Source: Ruminococcus_G sp050944435
GTDB taxonomy: Bacteria; Bacillota; Clostridia; Lachnospirales; Lachnospiraceae
Reading direction: 5' to 3'
DNA length: 64,000 bases
Assembly (NCBI GenBank): GCA_050944435.1
Contig: JBMNRB010000002.1
Span: 124,001-188,000 of the forward strand
The notes beneath the pieces were generated by a model. The model saw only the letters and a program-made list of their open reading frames with translations, did no database searches and had not been told where the DNA came from. Below are positions 6,979 to 16,733 of this stretch, one piece after another. How positions within the stretch are numbered: position 1 is the stretch's first letter; the number at the start of each line of letters is the position of its first letter. Both the position numbers and the translations under genes were made by a program.

Positions 6979-8265
6979 ATGAGCGTACAGGTTGAAAATC
7001 TGGAAAAGAACATGGCGAAGCTCACTATTGAAGTGACAGCCGAAGAATTGGAAAAAGCAATTCAGGGAGCATACCTGAAACAGAAAAATCAAATTACTTT
7101 GCCCGGATTCCGGAAGGGAAAAGCGCCGCGCAAAATGATAGAGAAGATGTACGGAGCGGGAGTTTTTTATGAAGACGCAGCAAATGCGCTGATTCCGGAA
7201 GCGTACGCAAAAGCATCAGAGGAAAGCGGTCTGGAGATTGTTTCCCAGCCGTCCATCGACGTGGTACAGCTGGAAAGCGGAAAACCCTTTATCTTTACTG
7301 CAGAGGTTGCGGTGAAACCGGAAGTGACGCTGGGAGAGTATAAAGGTCTGGAAGTACCGGCAGGCGATCTGGAAGTGACAGATGAAGATATTGAAGCAGA
7401 ACTGAAAAGAGAGCAGGAAAGAAATTCCCGCATTGTGGACGTGGATGACAGAGCTGTTCAAAGCGGCGATACAGTTCGTCTTGACTTTGAAGGATTTGTG
7501 GACGGAGAGGCTTTTGCAGGAGGAAAAGGAGACAACTATCCGCTGGCTATCGGTTCCAATTCCTTTATTCCGGGATTTGAGGATCAGCTGATTGGCGCCA
7601 AGATCGGCGAACCGCTGGAAGTAAATGTAACATTCCCGGAAGATTACCAGGCGGAAGAGCTGGCGGGAAAACCGGCAGTATTTAAGTGCAAAGTAAACAA
7701 AATTGAGATGAAAGAACTTCCGGCATTGGACGACGACTTTGCAAAAGATGTTTCAGAATTCGACACGCTGGAAGAATATAAGGCCGACATCAAGGCAAAC
7801 CTGGAAAAGAAAAAAGCGGAAGATGCGAAACGTGCCAAAGAAGACGCTGTAGTGGAAAAGGCGGCGGAAAACGCACAGATGGATATTCCGGAGGCAATGA
7901 TTGACACACAGGTTGAGCAGATGGTAAATGATTTCGCCAGAAGAATGCAGGCTCAGGGTCTGAGTATGGATCAGTATGTACAGATCACAGGCACAACGCC
8001 CCAGATGATGAAAGAGCAGATGAAACCTCAGGCGGTGAAACGGATTCAGAGCAGACTTGTGCTGGAGAAAATTGCCGAAGTGGAAAACATTCAGATTTCT
8101 GATGAAAAACTGGATGAAGAAATTGCAAAAATGGCTGAGATGTACAAAATGGAAGCCGATAAACTCAAAGAGCTGATGGGCGACTATGAAAAAGAGCAGA
8201 TGAAGAAGGATATTGCCGTTCAGGAGGCAGTAACGCTGATTGCTGAGGCTGCAAAAGAGGTTTAA
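6979..8265 (+). CDS. tig: Trigger factor, ribosome-associated chaperone and prolyl isomerase
   Basis: 428-residue trigger factor that binds the ribosome exit site and shields nascent chains. The N-terminal domain carries the ribosome-docking signature GFRKGKAPR (about residues 44-52). An FKBP-type PPIase domain follows (GDTVRLDFEGFVDGEAF, about 155-240), and then a long helical C-terminal chaperone domain rich in Lys, Glu and Met. Length is standard. ATG start behind GAGGAGGAAA. First gene of tig-clpP-clpX-lon-engB, the conserved Firmicute protein-quality-control cluster. Confidence 0.97.
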   Translation: MSVQVENLEKNMAKLTIEVTAEELEKAIQGAYLKQKNQITLPGFRKGKAPRKMIEKMYGAGVFYEDAANALIPEAYAKASEESGLEIVSQPSIDVVQLESGKPFIFTAEVAVKPEVTLGEYKGLEVPAGDLEVTDEDIEAELKREQERNSRIVDVDDRAVQSGDTVRLDFEGFVDGEAFAGGKGDNYPLAIGSNSFIPGFEDQLIGAKIGEPLEVNVTFPEDYQAEELAGKPAVFKCKVNKIEMKELPALDDDFAKDVSEFDTLEEYKADIKANLEKKKAEDAKRAKEDAVVEKAAENAQMDIPEAMIDTQVEQMVNDFARRMQAQGLSMDQYVQITGTTPQMMKEQMKPQAVKRIQSRLVLEKIAEVENIQISDEKLDEEIAKMAEMYKMEADKLKELMGDYEKEQMKKDIAVQEAVTLIAEAAKEV

Positions 8266-8294
8266 TATCCTTCGCAGGTAAGGAGCGATTGATT

Positions 8295-8876
8295 ATGAGT
8301 TTGGTACCTTATGTAGTAGAGCAGACAAGCCGCGGTGAACGGAGTTATGATATTTATTCCCGTTTGCTGAAGGACAGAATTATTTTTCTGGGAGAAGAAG
8401 TAAACGATGTATCAGCCAGTCTGATTGTGGCGCAGCTTTTATTTCTTGAATCAGAGGATCCGGGAAAAGATATTCAGCTGTACATTAACAGTCCGGGTGG
8501 TTCTGTGACGGCGGGCATGGCGATTTACGATACCATGCAGTATGTGAAAAGTGATGTTTCCACCATCTGTATCGGCATGGCGGCCAGTATGGGGGCTTTC
8601 CTCCTTTCCGGCGGAACCAAGGGAAAACGGTTTGCCCTTCCCAATGCAGAGATTATGATTCATCAGCCGTCAGGCGGAGCCCAGGGTCAGGCGACAGAGA
8701 TTAATATTGTGGCAGAGCACATTCTGAAAACACGCAGCAAACTGAATACGATTCTTGCTCAGAACACCGGACAGCCGCTGGAAGTTATCGAAGCGGATAC
8801 AGAGAGGGATCATTATATGTCAGCGGAAGAAGCAAAGGCATATGGTTTGATTGACGGCGTTATTACCAGCAGATAG
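8295..8876 (+). CDS. clpP: ATP-dependent Clp protease proteolytic subunit
   Basis: 193-residue ClpP serine peptidase that forms the two-ring proteolytic chamber used with ClpX (next gene) and ClpC. The catalytic triad is visible: Ser in GMAASMGAF, His in MIHQPSGG and Asp in ETERDHYMS-type context (ADTERDHYM). ATG 8295 is preferred over the in-frame TTG at 8289 because AAGGAG then sits 9 bases away. The hydrophobic N-terminal loop SLVPYVVEQ is canonical. Follows tig by about 30 bases, so co-transcription is likely. MecA, a ClpC adaptor, is encoded separately at 45.5 kb. Confidence 0.97.
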   Translation: MSLVPYVVEQTSRGERSYDIYSRLLKDRIIFLGEEVNDVSASLIVAQLLFLESEDPGKDIQLYINSPGGSVTAGMAIYDTMQYVKSDVSTICIGMAASMGAFLLSGGTKGKRFALPNAEIMIHQPSGGAQGQATEINIVAEHILKTRSKLNTILAQNTGQPLEVIEADTERDHYMSAEEAKAYGLIDGVITSR

Positions 8877-8890
8877 AGGATTTTTTTATA

Positions 8891-8917
8891 AGACTCCTGC
8901 CCTGAGGGCGGGGGTCT
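8891..8917 (+). other. Intercistronic hairpin between clpP and clpX
   Basis: AGACTCCTGCCC and GGGCGGGGGTCT pair over 12 positions, with G-T wobbles, around a TGA loop. There is no U-tract downstream, so it looks more like an mRNA processing or stability element, or a weak attenuator, than a full terminator. Confidence 0.5.
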
Positions 8918-8970
8918 TATGTGGCGTTTACGCAAACATGTTATTTTGAGAAAGGAAAGAATAAAACAGT

Positions 8971-10260
8971 ATGGCAGTTAAAGGGGAAAACAAAATCAGA
9001 TGTTCCTTTTGCGGTAAAACGGAAGAGCAGGTGCGCAAACTGATTGCCGGACCGGATGGAGCATATATTTGTGACGAGTGCATCGAAATCTGTGCAGAAA
9101 TTATGGATGAAGAGCTGGACCATGAGGCCATGGCGGATTTTGATGGGATTAATCTGCTGAAACCCAAAGAAATAAAAGAAATTCTGGACGAATATGTGAT
9201 CGGTCAGGATCAGGCTAAGAAAGTGTTGTCCGTTGCGGTGTATAATCATTACAAGAGGGTGCTGTCGGAGCGTTCATCCGATGTTGAGCTTCAGAAGAGC
9301 AACATCCTAATGCTGGGTCCTACGGGTTCCGGAAAGACGCTGCTGGCTCAGACCCTGGCGAGGATTTTGAATGTGCCCTTTGCCATTGCAGATGCTACTA
9401 CTCTGACGGAAGCCGGTTATGTGGGCGAAGATGTGGAAAATATTCTGCTGAAAATTATTCAGGCGGCGGAGTATGATATCGAACGGGCGCAGCATGGGAT
9501 TATTTATATCGACGAGATTGATAAGATTACAAGAAAGTCGGAAAATGCTTCCATTACCCGGGATGTTTCCGGCGAAGGCGTGCAGCAGGCCCTTTTGAAG
9601 ATCCTGGAAGGAACCATTGCCAGCGTTCCGCCCCAGGGGGGGAGAAAACATCCTCATCAGGAGTTTATTCAGATAGACACGACGAATATACTGTTTATTT
9701 GCGGCGGGGCTTTTGAAGGACTGGATAAAATTATCGAGGCGCGTCAGGACACCAAATCCATTGGATTTAACGCTGTGTTGGCGGATGAAAAAAAACAGAG
9801 CGTGGGTGAAATACTGAAACAGGTAATGCCTCAGGATTTCATAAAGTTCGGTCTGATTCCGGAATTTATCGGCCGCGTACCGGTGGTTGTAACGCTGAAT
9901 GGACTGGATGAGGCAGCCCTTGTGCGTATCCTGAAGGAGCCGAAAAATTCTCTGCTTAAACAGTATCATAAACTGTTTGAGCTGGATGGAGTGGAGCTGG
10001 AGTTTGATGAGCCGGCGCTTGCCAGGATGGCGCAGAAAGCCATGGAGAGAAAAACCGGGGCCAGAGGACTTCGTTCCATTATGGAAGATACAGTAATGGA
10101 TCTGATGTTTGAAATACCGTCAGACAATACCATCCGCAAATGTATTGTCACAAAAGATGCGGTGGATGGGACGGGTGAACCTGTGATCACACGGGGTGAG
10201 CCGGTGCCGGCACCGAAAAAAACTTCAAGAAAGCGCAGAGGTACCTCTGTGACGGCGTAA
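8971..10260 (+). CDS. clpX: Clp protease ATP-binding unfoldase subunit ClpX
   Basis: 429-residue AAA+ unfoldase that recognises tagged substrates and feeds them to ClpP. The N-terminal C4 zinc-binding domain is clear (CSFCGKTEEQ and CDECIEIC, residues 11-40). Walker A is GPTGSGKT, Walker B IIYIDEIDKI, and the pore and sensor regions (RDVSGEGVQQALLK) follow. The IGF loop that docks on ClpP is present as SIGFNAVL. The C-terminal tail is Lys/Arg-rich. ATG 8971 behind AAAGGAAAG. Confidence 0.97.
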   Translation: MAVKGENKIRCSFCGKTEEQVRKLIAGPDGAYICDECIEICAEIMDEELDHEAMADFDGINLLKPKEIKEILDEYVIGQDQAKKVLSVAVYNHYKRVLSERSSDVELQKSNILMLGPTGSGKTLLAQTLARILNVPFAIADATTLTEAGYVGEDVENILLKIIQAAEYDIERAQHGIIYIDEIDKITRKSENASITRDVSGEGVQQALLKILEGTIASVPPQGGRKHPHQEFIQIDTTNILFICGGAFEGLDKIIEARQDTKSIGFNAVLADEKKQSVGEILKQVMPQDFIKFGLIPEFIGRVPVVVTLNGLDEAALVRILKEPKNSLLKQYHKLFELDGVELEFDEPALARMAQKAMERKTGARGLRSIMEDTVMDLMFEIPSDNTIRKCIVTKDAVDGTGEPVITRGEPVPAPKKTSRKRRGTSVTA

Positions 10261-10275
10261 AGGAAAGAGAAACGT

Positions 10276-12591
10276 ATGAATGAATTGATAAGTGTACTGC
10301 CTGCGATAGCGCTTCGCGGTACGACGATCCTGCCGGATATGATCGTACACTTTGATATCAGCAGAGATAAATCTGTGAAAGCGGTGGAAGAGGCAATGCT
10401 GCGGGACCAGGAAATTTTTCTGGTAACCCAGAGGGATCCCCTGGTGGAGGTGCCCGGAATTTCTGATTTGTACAAAGTCGGAACCATTGCAAAAATCAAG
10501 CAGGTGGTAAAAATGCCCAAGCACATTCTCAGGATTCTCGTTGAAGGAATAGAACGTGCGGAGCTTTTAAGCCTGCTGAAAGAGGACACATATCTGGAAG
10601 CGGAGACAGCCCGGTATGAAAAAAAGGAAGAACTGGCGGTGTCGGCCAACGCGAAAGAAGCCATGCTTCGTAATATGAAGGAGCTGTTTTTAACTTTCTG
10701 TCAGGAAAATCAGAAAATCAGCGGAGAGCTGGCAACACAGATTCTGGAGCTGGATGATCTGGAGAAAATGGTGGATCAGATAGTGATCAATCTTCCTCTT
10801 CCCTATGAACAGCGGCAGAAGCTGCTGGAGGCGGTGACCCTTTCGGAGCGGTATGAGCTGCTGGGGATTTTGATGGCCAATGAAATTGAGATCATGCAGA
10901 TCCGCAGTGAAATTCAGGGAAAAATCAAAGAGAGAATTGATAAAAATCAAAGGGAGTACATTCTTCGCGAGCAATTGAAGTTAATCCGGGAAGAGCTGGG
11001 CGAGGATGGTACTTTAAATGATGCTGACCGCTTCCAGGAGGCAGTGGATAAGCTGAAAGCTTCCAAAGGGGTGAAAGACAAGATCCTGGAAGAGATCAAA
11101 CGCTTTCGCAGCGTAGGCAATAATTCGTCGGAGAGCGCGGTGGTCAGAGGATACATTGAGACCCTTCTCAGTATGCCCTGGGATAAAATGTCCAGAGACA
11201 ATCAGAATATTGAAAAGGCGAAAGAAATCCTGCAGGCAGATCATTACGGACTGGAAAAGGTAAAAGAAAGAATTCTTGAATTTCTGGCAGTCCGTACGCT
11301 GACGAAAAAGGGAGAAAGCCCTATCTTATGTCTCATTGGTCCGCCAGGTACGGGAAAAACTTCCATAGCCCGGTCGGTGGCCAGAGCCTTGAACAAAAAG
11401 TACGTGAGAATCTGTCTGGGAGGCGTGAGGGATGAAGCGGAGATCAGGGGACACCGCAGAACTTATGTGGGCGCTATGCCGGGAAGAATTGCCGCGGGGC
11501 TGAAGCAGGCCGGAGTAAAGAATCCGCTGATGCTGCTGGATGAGATTGATAAGGTGAGCAGCGACTATAAAGGAGATACCTCTTCGGCGCTTCTGGAGGT
11601 GCTGGATTCTGAACAGAATAATAAATTTACCGATCACTATATTGAGATCCCCCTGGATTTATCGGAGGTTCTGTTTATTGCCACGGCCAATGACGTGCAG
11701 ACCATTCCAAAACCGCTCCTGGACCGTATGGAAATTATAGAAATTACCAGCTACACGGAAAATGAGAAATATCATATTGCCAGGGAACATCTGATACCAA
11801 AGCAGATGAAAGCCCATGGCCTGAAAGAAGAACAGCTGATTATTGAAGAAAAGGCGCTGACGGAGATAATCAGCGGTTATACGAAGGAAGCGGGAGTGCG
11901 AAGCCTGGAACGGCGTATCGGAGAAATATGCCGGAAGACGGCGCGGAAAGTTCTGGAAGAGAATCAACAGACAGTAACGGTTGATCCGGAGAATCTGGAA
12001 AGCTTTCTGGGCAAAGAAAAATACAATATCCAGAAGAAGAATGAGACGGATGAGGTGGGGATCGTACGGGGACTGGCCTGGACCAGTGTGGGCGGCGATA
12101 CCCTCCAGATTGAAGTAAACATTATGCCGGGAAAAGGAGAGTTCATGCTTACGGGTCAGTTGGGAGACGTGATGAAAGAATCCGCTCAGGCGGGAATCAG
12201 TTATATCCGGTCGGTGGCTTCCCAGTATGAAATTTCCGATGATTTTTTCAAAGATCATGATATACATATCCATATTCCGGAAGGAGCCGTACCCAAGGAC
12301 GGACCGTCGGCAGGTATCACCATGGCGACGGCGATGCTTTCGGCCATCACAGGGAAACCGGTTCGGGCGGATGTGGCGATGACGGGTGAGATTACATTGC
12401 GGGGCCGTGTGCTCCCCATTGGCGGATTAAAAGAGAAGCTTCTGGCGGCCAAGATGGCGGGCATTGAAAAAGTTCTGGTTCCGGAAAAGAATCGTCCGGA
12501 TGTGGAAGAAATCGAGTCGGAAATCAAAGAAGGGCTGAATATTGTTTTTGTGTCTCAGATGAAAGAAGTGCTTGAAAATGCCCTGGCATAG
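10276..12591 (+). CDS. lon: ATP-dependent Lon protease
   Basis: 771-residue LonA-type protease. It has an N-terminal substrate-binding domain (about 1-200), a coiled-coil region (about 200-300), an AAA+ module with Walker A GPPGTGKTS and Walker B PLMLLDEIDKV, and a C-terminal peptidase domain. The catalytic Ser is in PKDGPSAGITMATA and the catalytic Lys in GGLKEKLLAAKMAG. It degrades misfolded and regulatory proteins in the cytosol. It starts 15 bases after clpX, behind AGGAAAGAG, and is followed after 9 bases by engB. Confidence 0.97.
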   Translation: MNELISVLPAIALRGTTILPDMIVHFDISRDKSVKAVEEAMLRDQEIFLVTQRDPLVEVPGISDLYKVGTIAKIKQVVKMPKHILRILVEGIERAELLSLLKEDTYLEAETARYEKKEELAVSANAKEAMLRNMKELFLTFCQENQKISGELATQILELDDLEKMVDQIVINLPLPYEQRQKLLEAVTLSERYELLGILMANEIEIMQIRSEIQGKIKERIDKNQREYILREQLKLIREELGEDGTLNDADRFQEAVDKLKASKGVKDKILEEIKRFRSVGNNSSESAVVRGYIETLLSMPWDKMSRDNQNIEKAKEILQADHYGLEKVKERILEFLAVRTLTKKGESPILCLIGPPGTGKTSIARSVARALNKKYVRICLGGVRDEAEIRGHRRTYVGAMPGRIAAGLKQAGVKNPLMLLDEIDKVSSDYKGDTSSALLEVLDSEQNNKFTDHYIEIPLDLSEVLFIATANDVQTIPKPLLDRMEIIEITSYTENEKYHIAREHLIPKQMKAHGLKEEQLIIEEKALTEIISGYTKEAGVRSLERRIGEICRKTARKVLEENQQTVTVDPENLESFLGKEKYNIQKKNETDEVGIVRGLAWTSVGGDTLQIEVNIMPGKGEFMLTGQLGDVMKESAQAGISYIRSVASQYEISDDFFKDHDIHIHIPEGAVPKDGPSAGITMATAMLSAITGKPVRADVAMTGEITLRGRVLPIGGLKEKLLAAKMAGIEKVLVPEKNRPDVEEIESEIKEGLNIVFVSQMKEVLENALA

Positions 12592-12600
12592 GAGGAACAC

Positions 12601-13197
12601 ATGATTATAAAGAATGCGTCGCTGGAAACGGTGTGTGGAATCACCAGCAGGCTGCCGGAGAATAGTCTGCCGGAAATTGCTTTTGCTGGAAAATCCAATG
12701 TGGGGAAATCTTCGTTGATCAATGGACTGCTGAATCGGAAAGCGCTGGCGCGCACAAGTTCGCAGCCGGGGAAAACACAAACCATAAATTTCTATAATGT
12801 GAATGGAGAGCTGTATTTTGTAGATCTTCCGGGGTATGGTTATGCTAAAGTCTCAGTGGCGGTAAAGGAAAAATGGGGGAAGATGATAGAGCGGTACCTG
12901 AGAAAATCTCAGGTATTGAAGGCGGTATTCCTGTTGATTGATATCCGCCATGAGCCCTCAGGAAACGATATTGCCATGTATGACTGGATCTGTCATAACG
13001 GATTTCAGCCAGTTATTATTGCCACGAAAGCGGATAAACTGAAACGAAGTCAGCTTCCCCGGCATCTGAAAATGATCCGGCAGACCCTTAAGACAGGGCC
13101 GGATACGGTAATCCTCCCCTTTTCTGCCCAGACAAAACAGGGGAGAGAAGAAATCTGGGATGTGATTGAGCAGTATATCAATCATACAGAAGAATAA
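12601..13197 (+). CDS. engB: Ribosome biogenesis GTP-binding protein EngB/YsxC
   Basis: 198-residue TRAFAC-class GTPase required for 50S subunit assembly. G1 AGKSNVGKSSLINGL, G2 GKTQTINFY, G3 DLPGYGYAKV and G4 TKADKL are all present in the expected order. ATG 12601 overlaps the end of the preceding spacer with GGAGGAAC as ribosome binding site. It follows lon directly, which is the conserved Firmicute arrangement, and is the last gene before a terminator at 13202-13237. Confidence 0.96.
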   Translation: MIIKNASLETVCGITSRLPENSLPEIAFAGKSNVGKSSLINGLLNRKALARTSSQPGKTQTINFYNVNGELYFVDLPGYGYAKVSVAVKEKWGKMIERYLRKSQVLKAVFLLIDIRHEPSGNDIAMYDWICHNGFQPVIIATKADKLKRSQLPRHLKMIRQTLKTGPDTVILPFSAQTKQGREEIWDVIEQYINHTEE

Positions 13198-13201
13198 CAG
13201 A

Positions 13202-13237
13202 AAACAGGGTACCCACTGTGAAGCGGGGACCCTGTTT
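13202..13237 (+). terminator. Terminator of the tig-engB operon
   Basis: AAACAGGGT (13202-13210) and ACCCTGTTT (13229-13237) form the outer stem, with further CCC/GGG pairing inside. It begins 5 bases after the engB stop. Confidence 0.75.
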
Positions 13238-13254
13238 GGCATGTAGGGGGCTAT

Positions 13255-14205
13255 ATGGAAAAAAATAAAAATGTGCTGACGCGGCCGGCAGTTGTCTGCG
13301 GCTTGGCGTTGTTATGTACCTTCCTCTGGGGAAGCGCTTTTCCCTGTGTGAAAGTGGGCTATAAATTGTTTTCCATCGCAGACGGGGAGACGGGAAGTCA
13401 GATTCTCTTTGCCGGATACCGGTTTACACTGGCCGGTATTCTCACCTGGCTGATCAGTACATGCGCAGCCAGGCGGCCGGCTTTTCCAGTGAAAGCAATA
13501 CGCAGCCGGGTGGTGCTGCTGGGGCTTATACAGACAACAATGCAGTATCTGTTTTTTTACATCGGTCTTTCCAATACGACGGGAGTAAAGGGTTCCATCA
13601 TTACCGCGGCAAACTCGTTTTTCTCAATTCTGCTGGCTCATTTTATGATCCGCGGGGAGAAAATGACTCTGCGCAAAGGGATCGGCTGCCTGCTGGGATT
13701 TGCGGGAGTTGTAGTGATCAATTTCAGCGTCTCTGGTTTTGGGGGAGGATTTTCTCTGACAGGGGAAGGGTTTATGCTGATTTCCTGTTTTGCCTATGCC
13801 CTGGCGGCTGTCTATGTGAAAACCTTTGCTGATCAGGACAACCCCTTTACCATTACGGCTTATCAGCTCCTCATCGGCGGCGTCTTGCTGATCTTTATGG
13901 GGCTTGCCATGGGAGGCCAGGTTCATGGCTTTACGGTAAAAAGCAGCCTGCTTTTATTTTACATGGCGTTGATTTCCAGCGTGGCTTTTTCCGTCTGGAC
14001 GCTGCTGCTGAAATACAATCCGGTGGGAACGGTTTCCATTTATGGATTTACCAACCCTGTATTTGGAGTGATTCTTTCTGCTCTCTTCCTGGGAGAAAAG
14101 GCGTTTACCCTGCAGAATCTCGCTGCATTGGTTCTGGTCAGCCTGGGCATTATTATTGTGAACAGAGGAACATCTTGCCATGAGAAGAAAAATCCGATAC
14201 AATAA
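13255..14205 (+). CDS. EamA/DMT-family transporter
   Basis: 316-residue drug/metabolite transporter superfamily protein with two EamA repeats and about ten hydrophobic helices. Typical motifs are LLCTFLWGSAFPCVKVGY in TM1 and the GLSNTTGVKGSII and NPVFGVILSALFLGEK segments of each repeat. Members export amino acids, nucleotides or other metabolites; the substrate here is unknown. ATG 13255 behind GTAGGGGG, 18 bases after the engB terminator. The ECF operon begins 25 bases after its stop, so the two may be co-transcribed. Confidence 0.9.
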   Translation: MEKNKNVLTRPAVVCGLALLCTFLWGSAFPCVKVGYKLFSIADGETGSQILFAGYRFTLAGILTWLISTCAARRPAFPVKAIRSRVVLLGLIQTTMQYLFFYIGLSNTTGVKGSIITAANSFFSILLAHFMIRGEKMTLRKGIGCLLGFAGVVVINFSVSGFGGGFSLTGEGFMLISCFAYALAAVYVKTFADQDNPFTITAYQLLIGGVLLIFMGLAMGGQVHGFTVKSSLLLFYMALISSVAFSVWTLLLKYNPVGTVSIYGFTNPVFGVILSALFLGEKAFTLQNLAALVLVSLGIIIVNRGTSCHEKKNPIQ

Positions 14206-14230
14206 ATGAGTTTAGAAGGGCGGATAATGT

Positions 14231-15076
14231 ATGGGAATTATTAAGGCGACGAAGCTGGTATATGATTATTTAAAATACGATGAAGCCGGGGAAGAAGAGG
14301 AAAGAAACCGGGCCATCGACGATTTGAGTTTGGAGATTGAACCGGGGCAGTTTATTGCCGTGCTGGGTCACAACGGATCCGGGAAATCCACCTTTGCGAA
14401 GCATATCAATGCGCTGCTGGTGCCGACGGAAGGGACGCTCTGGGTGGATTCCATGGACACTTCCAATGAGGGGGAGCTATGGAAGATCCGTCAAAAAGCG
14501 GGGATGGTTTTTCAGAATCCTGACAATCAGATTATCGGATCGGTGGTGGAAGAGGATGTGGGATTCGGGCCGGAAAATCTGGGCGTAAAAACAGATGATA
14601 TCTGGAAACGGGTGGATGAAAGCCTGGAAGCGGTGGGGATGACTTCCTATCGGAAGCATTCCCCCAACAAGCTGTCCGGCGGTCAGAAACAGCGGGTGGC
14701 CATCGCAGGCGTGGTGGCTATGAAGCCCCGCTGCATTGTCCTGGACGAACCTACTGCCATGTTGGATCCCAACGGCAGGAAAGAAGTGCTGAAAACAGTG
14801 AGAGAGCTGAATCAGCAGGAAAAGGTGACGGTAATCCTGATTACCCATTACATGGAAGAAGTCGTCTTTGCAGATCATGTCTATGTAATGGATAAAGGGC
14901 GTCTGGTCATGGACGGAACGCCCCGGGAAATTTTCTCCCAGGTGGAAAAACTGAAAGAATACCGGCTGGATGTGCCCCAGGTAACACTGCTGGCATATGA
15001 ACTGAAAAAAGCGGGAATATCCCTGCCGGATGGAATTTTAACGATAGAAGAACTGGTGGATGCGATATGTCAATAA
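14231..15076 (+). CDS. ecfA1: Energy-coupling factor transporter ATPase EcfA1
   Basis: 281-residue ABC ATPase of the shared (group II) ECF module, which powers uptake of vitamins and trace metals through interchangeable S components. Walker A is LGHNGSGKST, signature LSGGQKQRVAIAG, and Walker B CIVLDEPTAMLD. No S component is encoded in this window. It overlaps ecfA2 by 10 bases. Its usual partners ecfA2, ecfT and truA follow in canonical order, but here the unit lies behind an EamA gene rather than behind rplQ. Confidence 0.95.
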   Translation: MGIIKATKLVYDYLKYDEAGEEEERNRAIDDLSLEIEPGQFIAVLGHNGSGKSTFAKHINALLVPTEGTLWVDSMDTSNEGELWKIRQKAGMVFQNPDNQIIGSVVEEDVGFGPENLGVKTDDIWKRVDESLEAVGMTSYRKHSPNKLSGGQKQRVAIAGVVAMKPRCIVLDEPTAMLDPNGRKEVLKTVRELNQQEKVTVILITHYMEEVVFADHVYVMDKGRLVMDGTPREIFSQVEKLKEYRLDVPQVTLLAYELKKAGISLPDGILTIEELVDAICQ

Positions 15077-15921
15077 AATTGGAACATGTAACTTATACCT
15101 ATAATCCAGGAACGGTGTATGAAATGCATGCCTTAAAGGACGTCAGCCTGGAAATACCCCAGGGGCAGTTTGTGGGAATCATTGGCCATACCGGAAGCGG
15201 AAAATCCACGCTGATTCAGCATTTTAACGGTTTAATACGTCCTACCAGCGGAAAGGTTCTGTTCGAAGATCAGGATGTCTGGGCGGAAGATTTTGAACTG
15301 CGGAAACTGCGGTTTCAGGTGGGGCTGGTATTTCAGTATCCGGAGCACCAGCTTTTTGAGTCGGATGTAATGTCTGACGTGTGCTTCGGGCCTTCCAATG
15401 AAGGACTGACCCAGGAGGAATGCCGGGAAAGAGCCAAAGAAGCGCTGAATCATGTGGGCATTTCTGAGGAGTATTATGATAAATCGCCCTTTGAATTGTC
15501 AGGAGGACAAAAACGGCGGGTGGCCATTGCGGGAGTTTTGGCCATGAACCCCAAGGTACTGGTACTGGATGAACCGACGGCCGGACTGGATCCTGAAGGG
15601 CGCAGAGAAATTCTGGATCAGATTGCCTGGCTCCATGAGACGAGAGGAATTACCATTATCCTGGTTTCACACAGTATGGAAGATGTTGCCAAATATGTGG
15701 AACGGATTATTGTGATGAATGCAGGGGAAAAAACCTTTGACGGAAGCTGCAAAGAGGTATTTTCCCATTATAAGGAACTGGAAAAAATCGGGCTGGCAGC
15801 GCCCCAGATCACTTATATTATGCATGCCCTGGCGGAACGGGGGCTGGATGTGGATCTGTCGGCCATTACGGTGGAAGAAGCCCGGGATTCTATTTTAAAA
15901 GCCTTAGGAAAGGAAAAATAA
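15067..15921 (+). CDS. ecfA2: Energy-coupling factor transporter ATPase EcfA2
   Basis: 284-residue second ATPase of the ECF module, forming a heterodimer with EcfA1. Walker A is IGHTGSGKSTL, the Q-loop region FQYPEHQLFE, signature LSGGQKRRVAIAG, and Walker B VLVLDEPTAGLDP. ATG 15067 lies inside the end of ecfA1. Its stop overlaps the ecfT start by one base, so translation is tightly coupled. Confidence 0.95.
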   Translation: MSIKLEHVTYTYNPGTVYEMHALKDVSLEIPQGQFVGIIGHTGSGKSTLIQHFNGLIRPTSGKVLFEDQDVWAEDFELRKLRFQVGLVFQYPEHQLFESDVMSDVCFGPSNEGLTQEECRERAKEALNHVGISEEYYDKSPFELSGGQKRRVAIAGVLAMNPKVLVLDEPTAGLDPEGRREILDQIAWLHETRGITIILVSHSMEDVAKYVERIIVMNAGEKTFDGSCKEVFSHYKELEKIGLAAPQITYIMHALAERGLDVDLSAITVEEARDSILKALGKEK

Positions 15922-16733
15922 TGCTCAGAGATATTACCATAGGCCAGTACTATCCTGCAGACTCTGTTCTGCACAGACTGGACCCGAGAGTAAAATTTAT
16001 TGCCACCCTTGTGTTTATCGTCAGTTTGTTTATCAATAATACCTGGACTGGTTATCTGGTGTCTACGGTATTTCTGGCGGCGGTTATTGTGATATCCAAG
16101 GTTCCCTTTCGCTTCATGGTGAAGGGACTGAAAGCGATTGTTATTTTGCTGATGATCACTCTGTTTTTTAATATGATCTTCACACCGGGTACGCCGATTT
16201 TTCATTTTTGGATAATTACCATCACAGAAGAAGGCGTAATCCTTGCGGTGCGTATGGGAATCCGGCTGATTTATCTGATTATCGGATCATCGCTGATGAC
16301 CCTTACAACCACGCCGAATCAACTGACCGACGGTCTGGAACGGCTGATGAAGCCCCTGGAAAAAATCAAAGTTCCGGTTCATGATATTGCCATGATGATG
16401 TCTATAGCTCTTCGTTTTATTCCGATTTTGCTGGAGGAAACCGACAAAATTATGAAAGCGCAGATTGCCAGAGGAGCTGATTTTGAAAGCGGCGGCCTGA
16501 TGAAAAAGATAAAAAGTATGGTGCCCCTGCTGGTGCCCCTCTTTATTTCCGCTTTCCGTCGGGCCAATGATCTGGCCCTCGCCATGGAAGCCAGATGTTA
16601 CCACGGCGGAGCCGGCAGAACGCAGATGAAGCCTCTGCGGTATCAGGGGCGTGATTACGGCGCTTATCTGGTTGCGGCAGGGTATCTGGCGGTCTGTATT
16701 CTGGTGCGGATTTTCGGGGGATATCTCATATGA
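15921..16733 (+). CDS. ecfT: Energy-coupling factor transporter transmembrane protein EcfT
   Basis: 270-residue membrane scaffold that links EcfA1/A2 to S components. The N-terminus DITIGQYYPADSVLHRLDPRVKF is family-typical. It has several hydrophobic helices and the C-terminal coupling helices with small-residue motifs ARG (QIARGADFESGG) and a second EARCYHGG, which contact the ATPases. Overlaps both neighbours (TAATG with ecfA2, ATGA with truA). Confidence 0.95.
   Translation: MLRDITIGQYYPADSVLHRLDPRVKFIATLVFIVSLFINNTWTGYLVSTVFLAAVIVISKVPFRFMVKGLKAIVILLMITLFFNMIFTPGTPIFHFWIITITEEGVILAVRMGIRLIYLIIGSSLMTLTTTPNQLTDGLERLMKPLEKIKVPVHDIAMMMSIALRFIPILLEETDKIMKAQIARGADFESGGLMKKIKSMVPLLVPLFISAFRRANDLALAMEARCYHGGAGRTQMKPLRYQGRDYGAYLVAAGYLAVCILVRIFGGYLI

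Noticed and set aside
8891..8917. Full terminator between clpP and clpX
   Set aside because: The stem is good but there is no U-tract downstream, and clpP-clpX-lon are usually expressed together; recorded as an intercistronic hairpin instead.
9307..9969. Minus-strand open frame opposite clpX
   Set aside because: Shadow of a conserved gene; composition is His/Arg/Leu-rich nonsense and no ribosome binding site is present.
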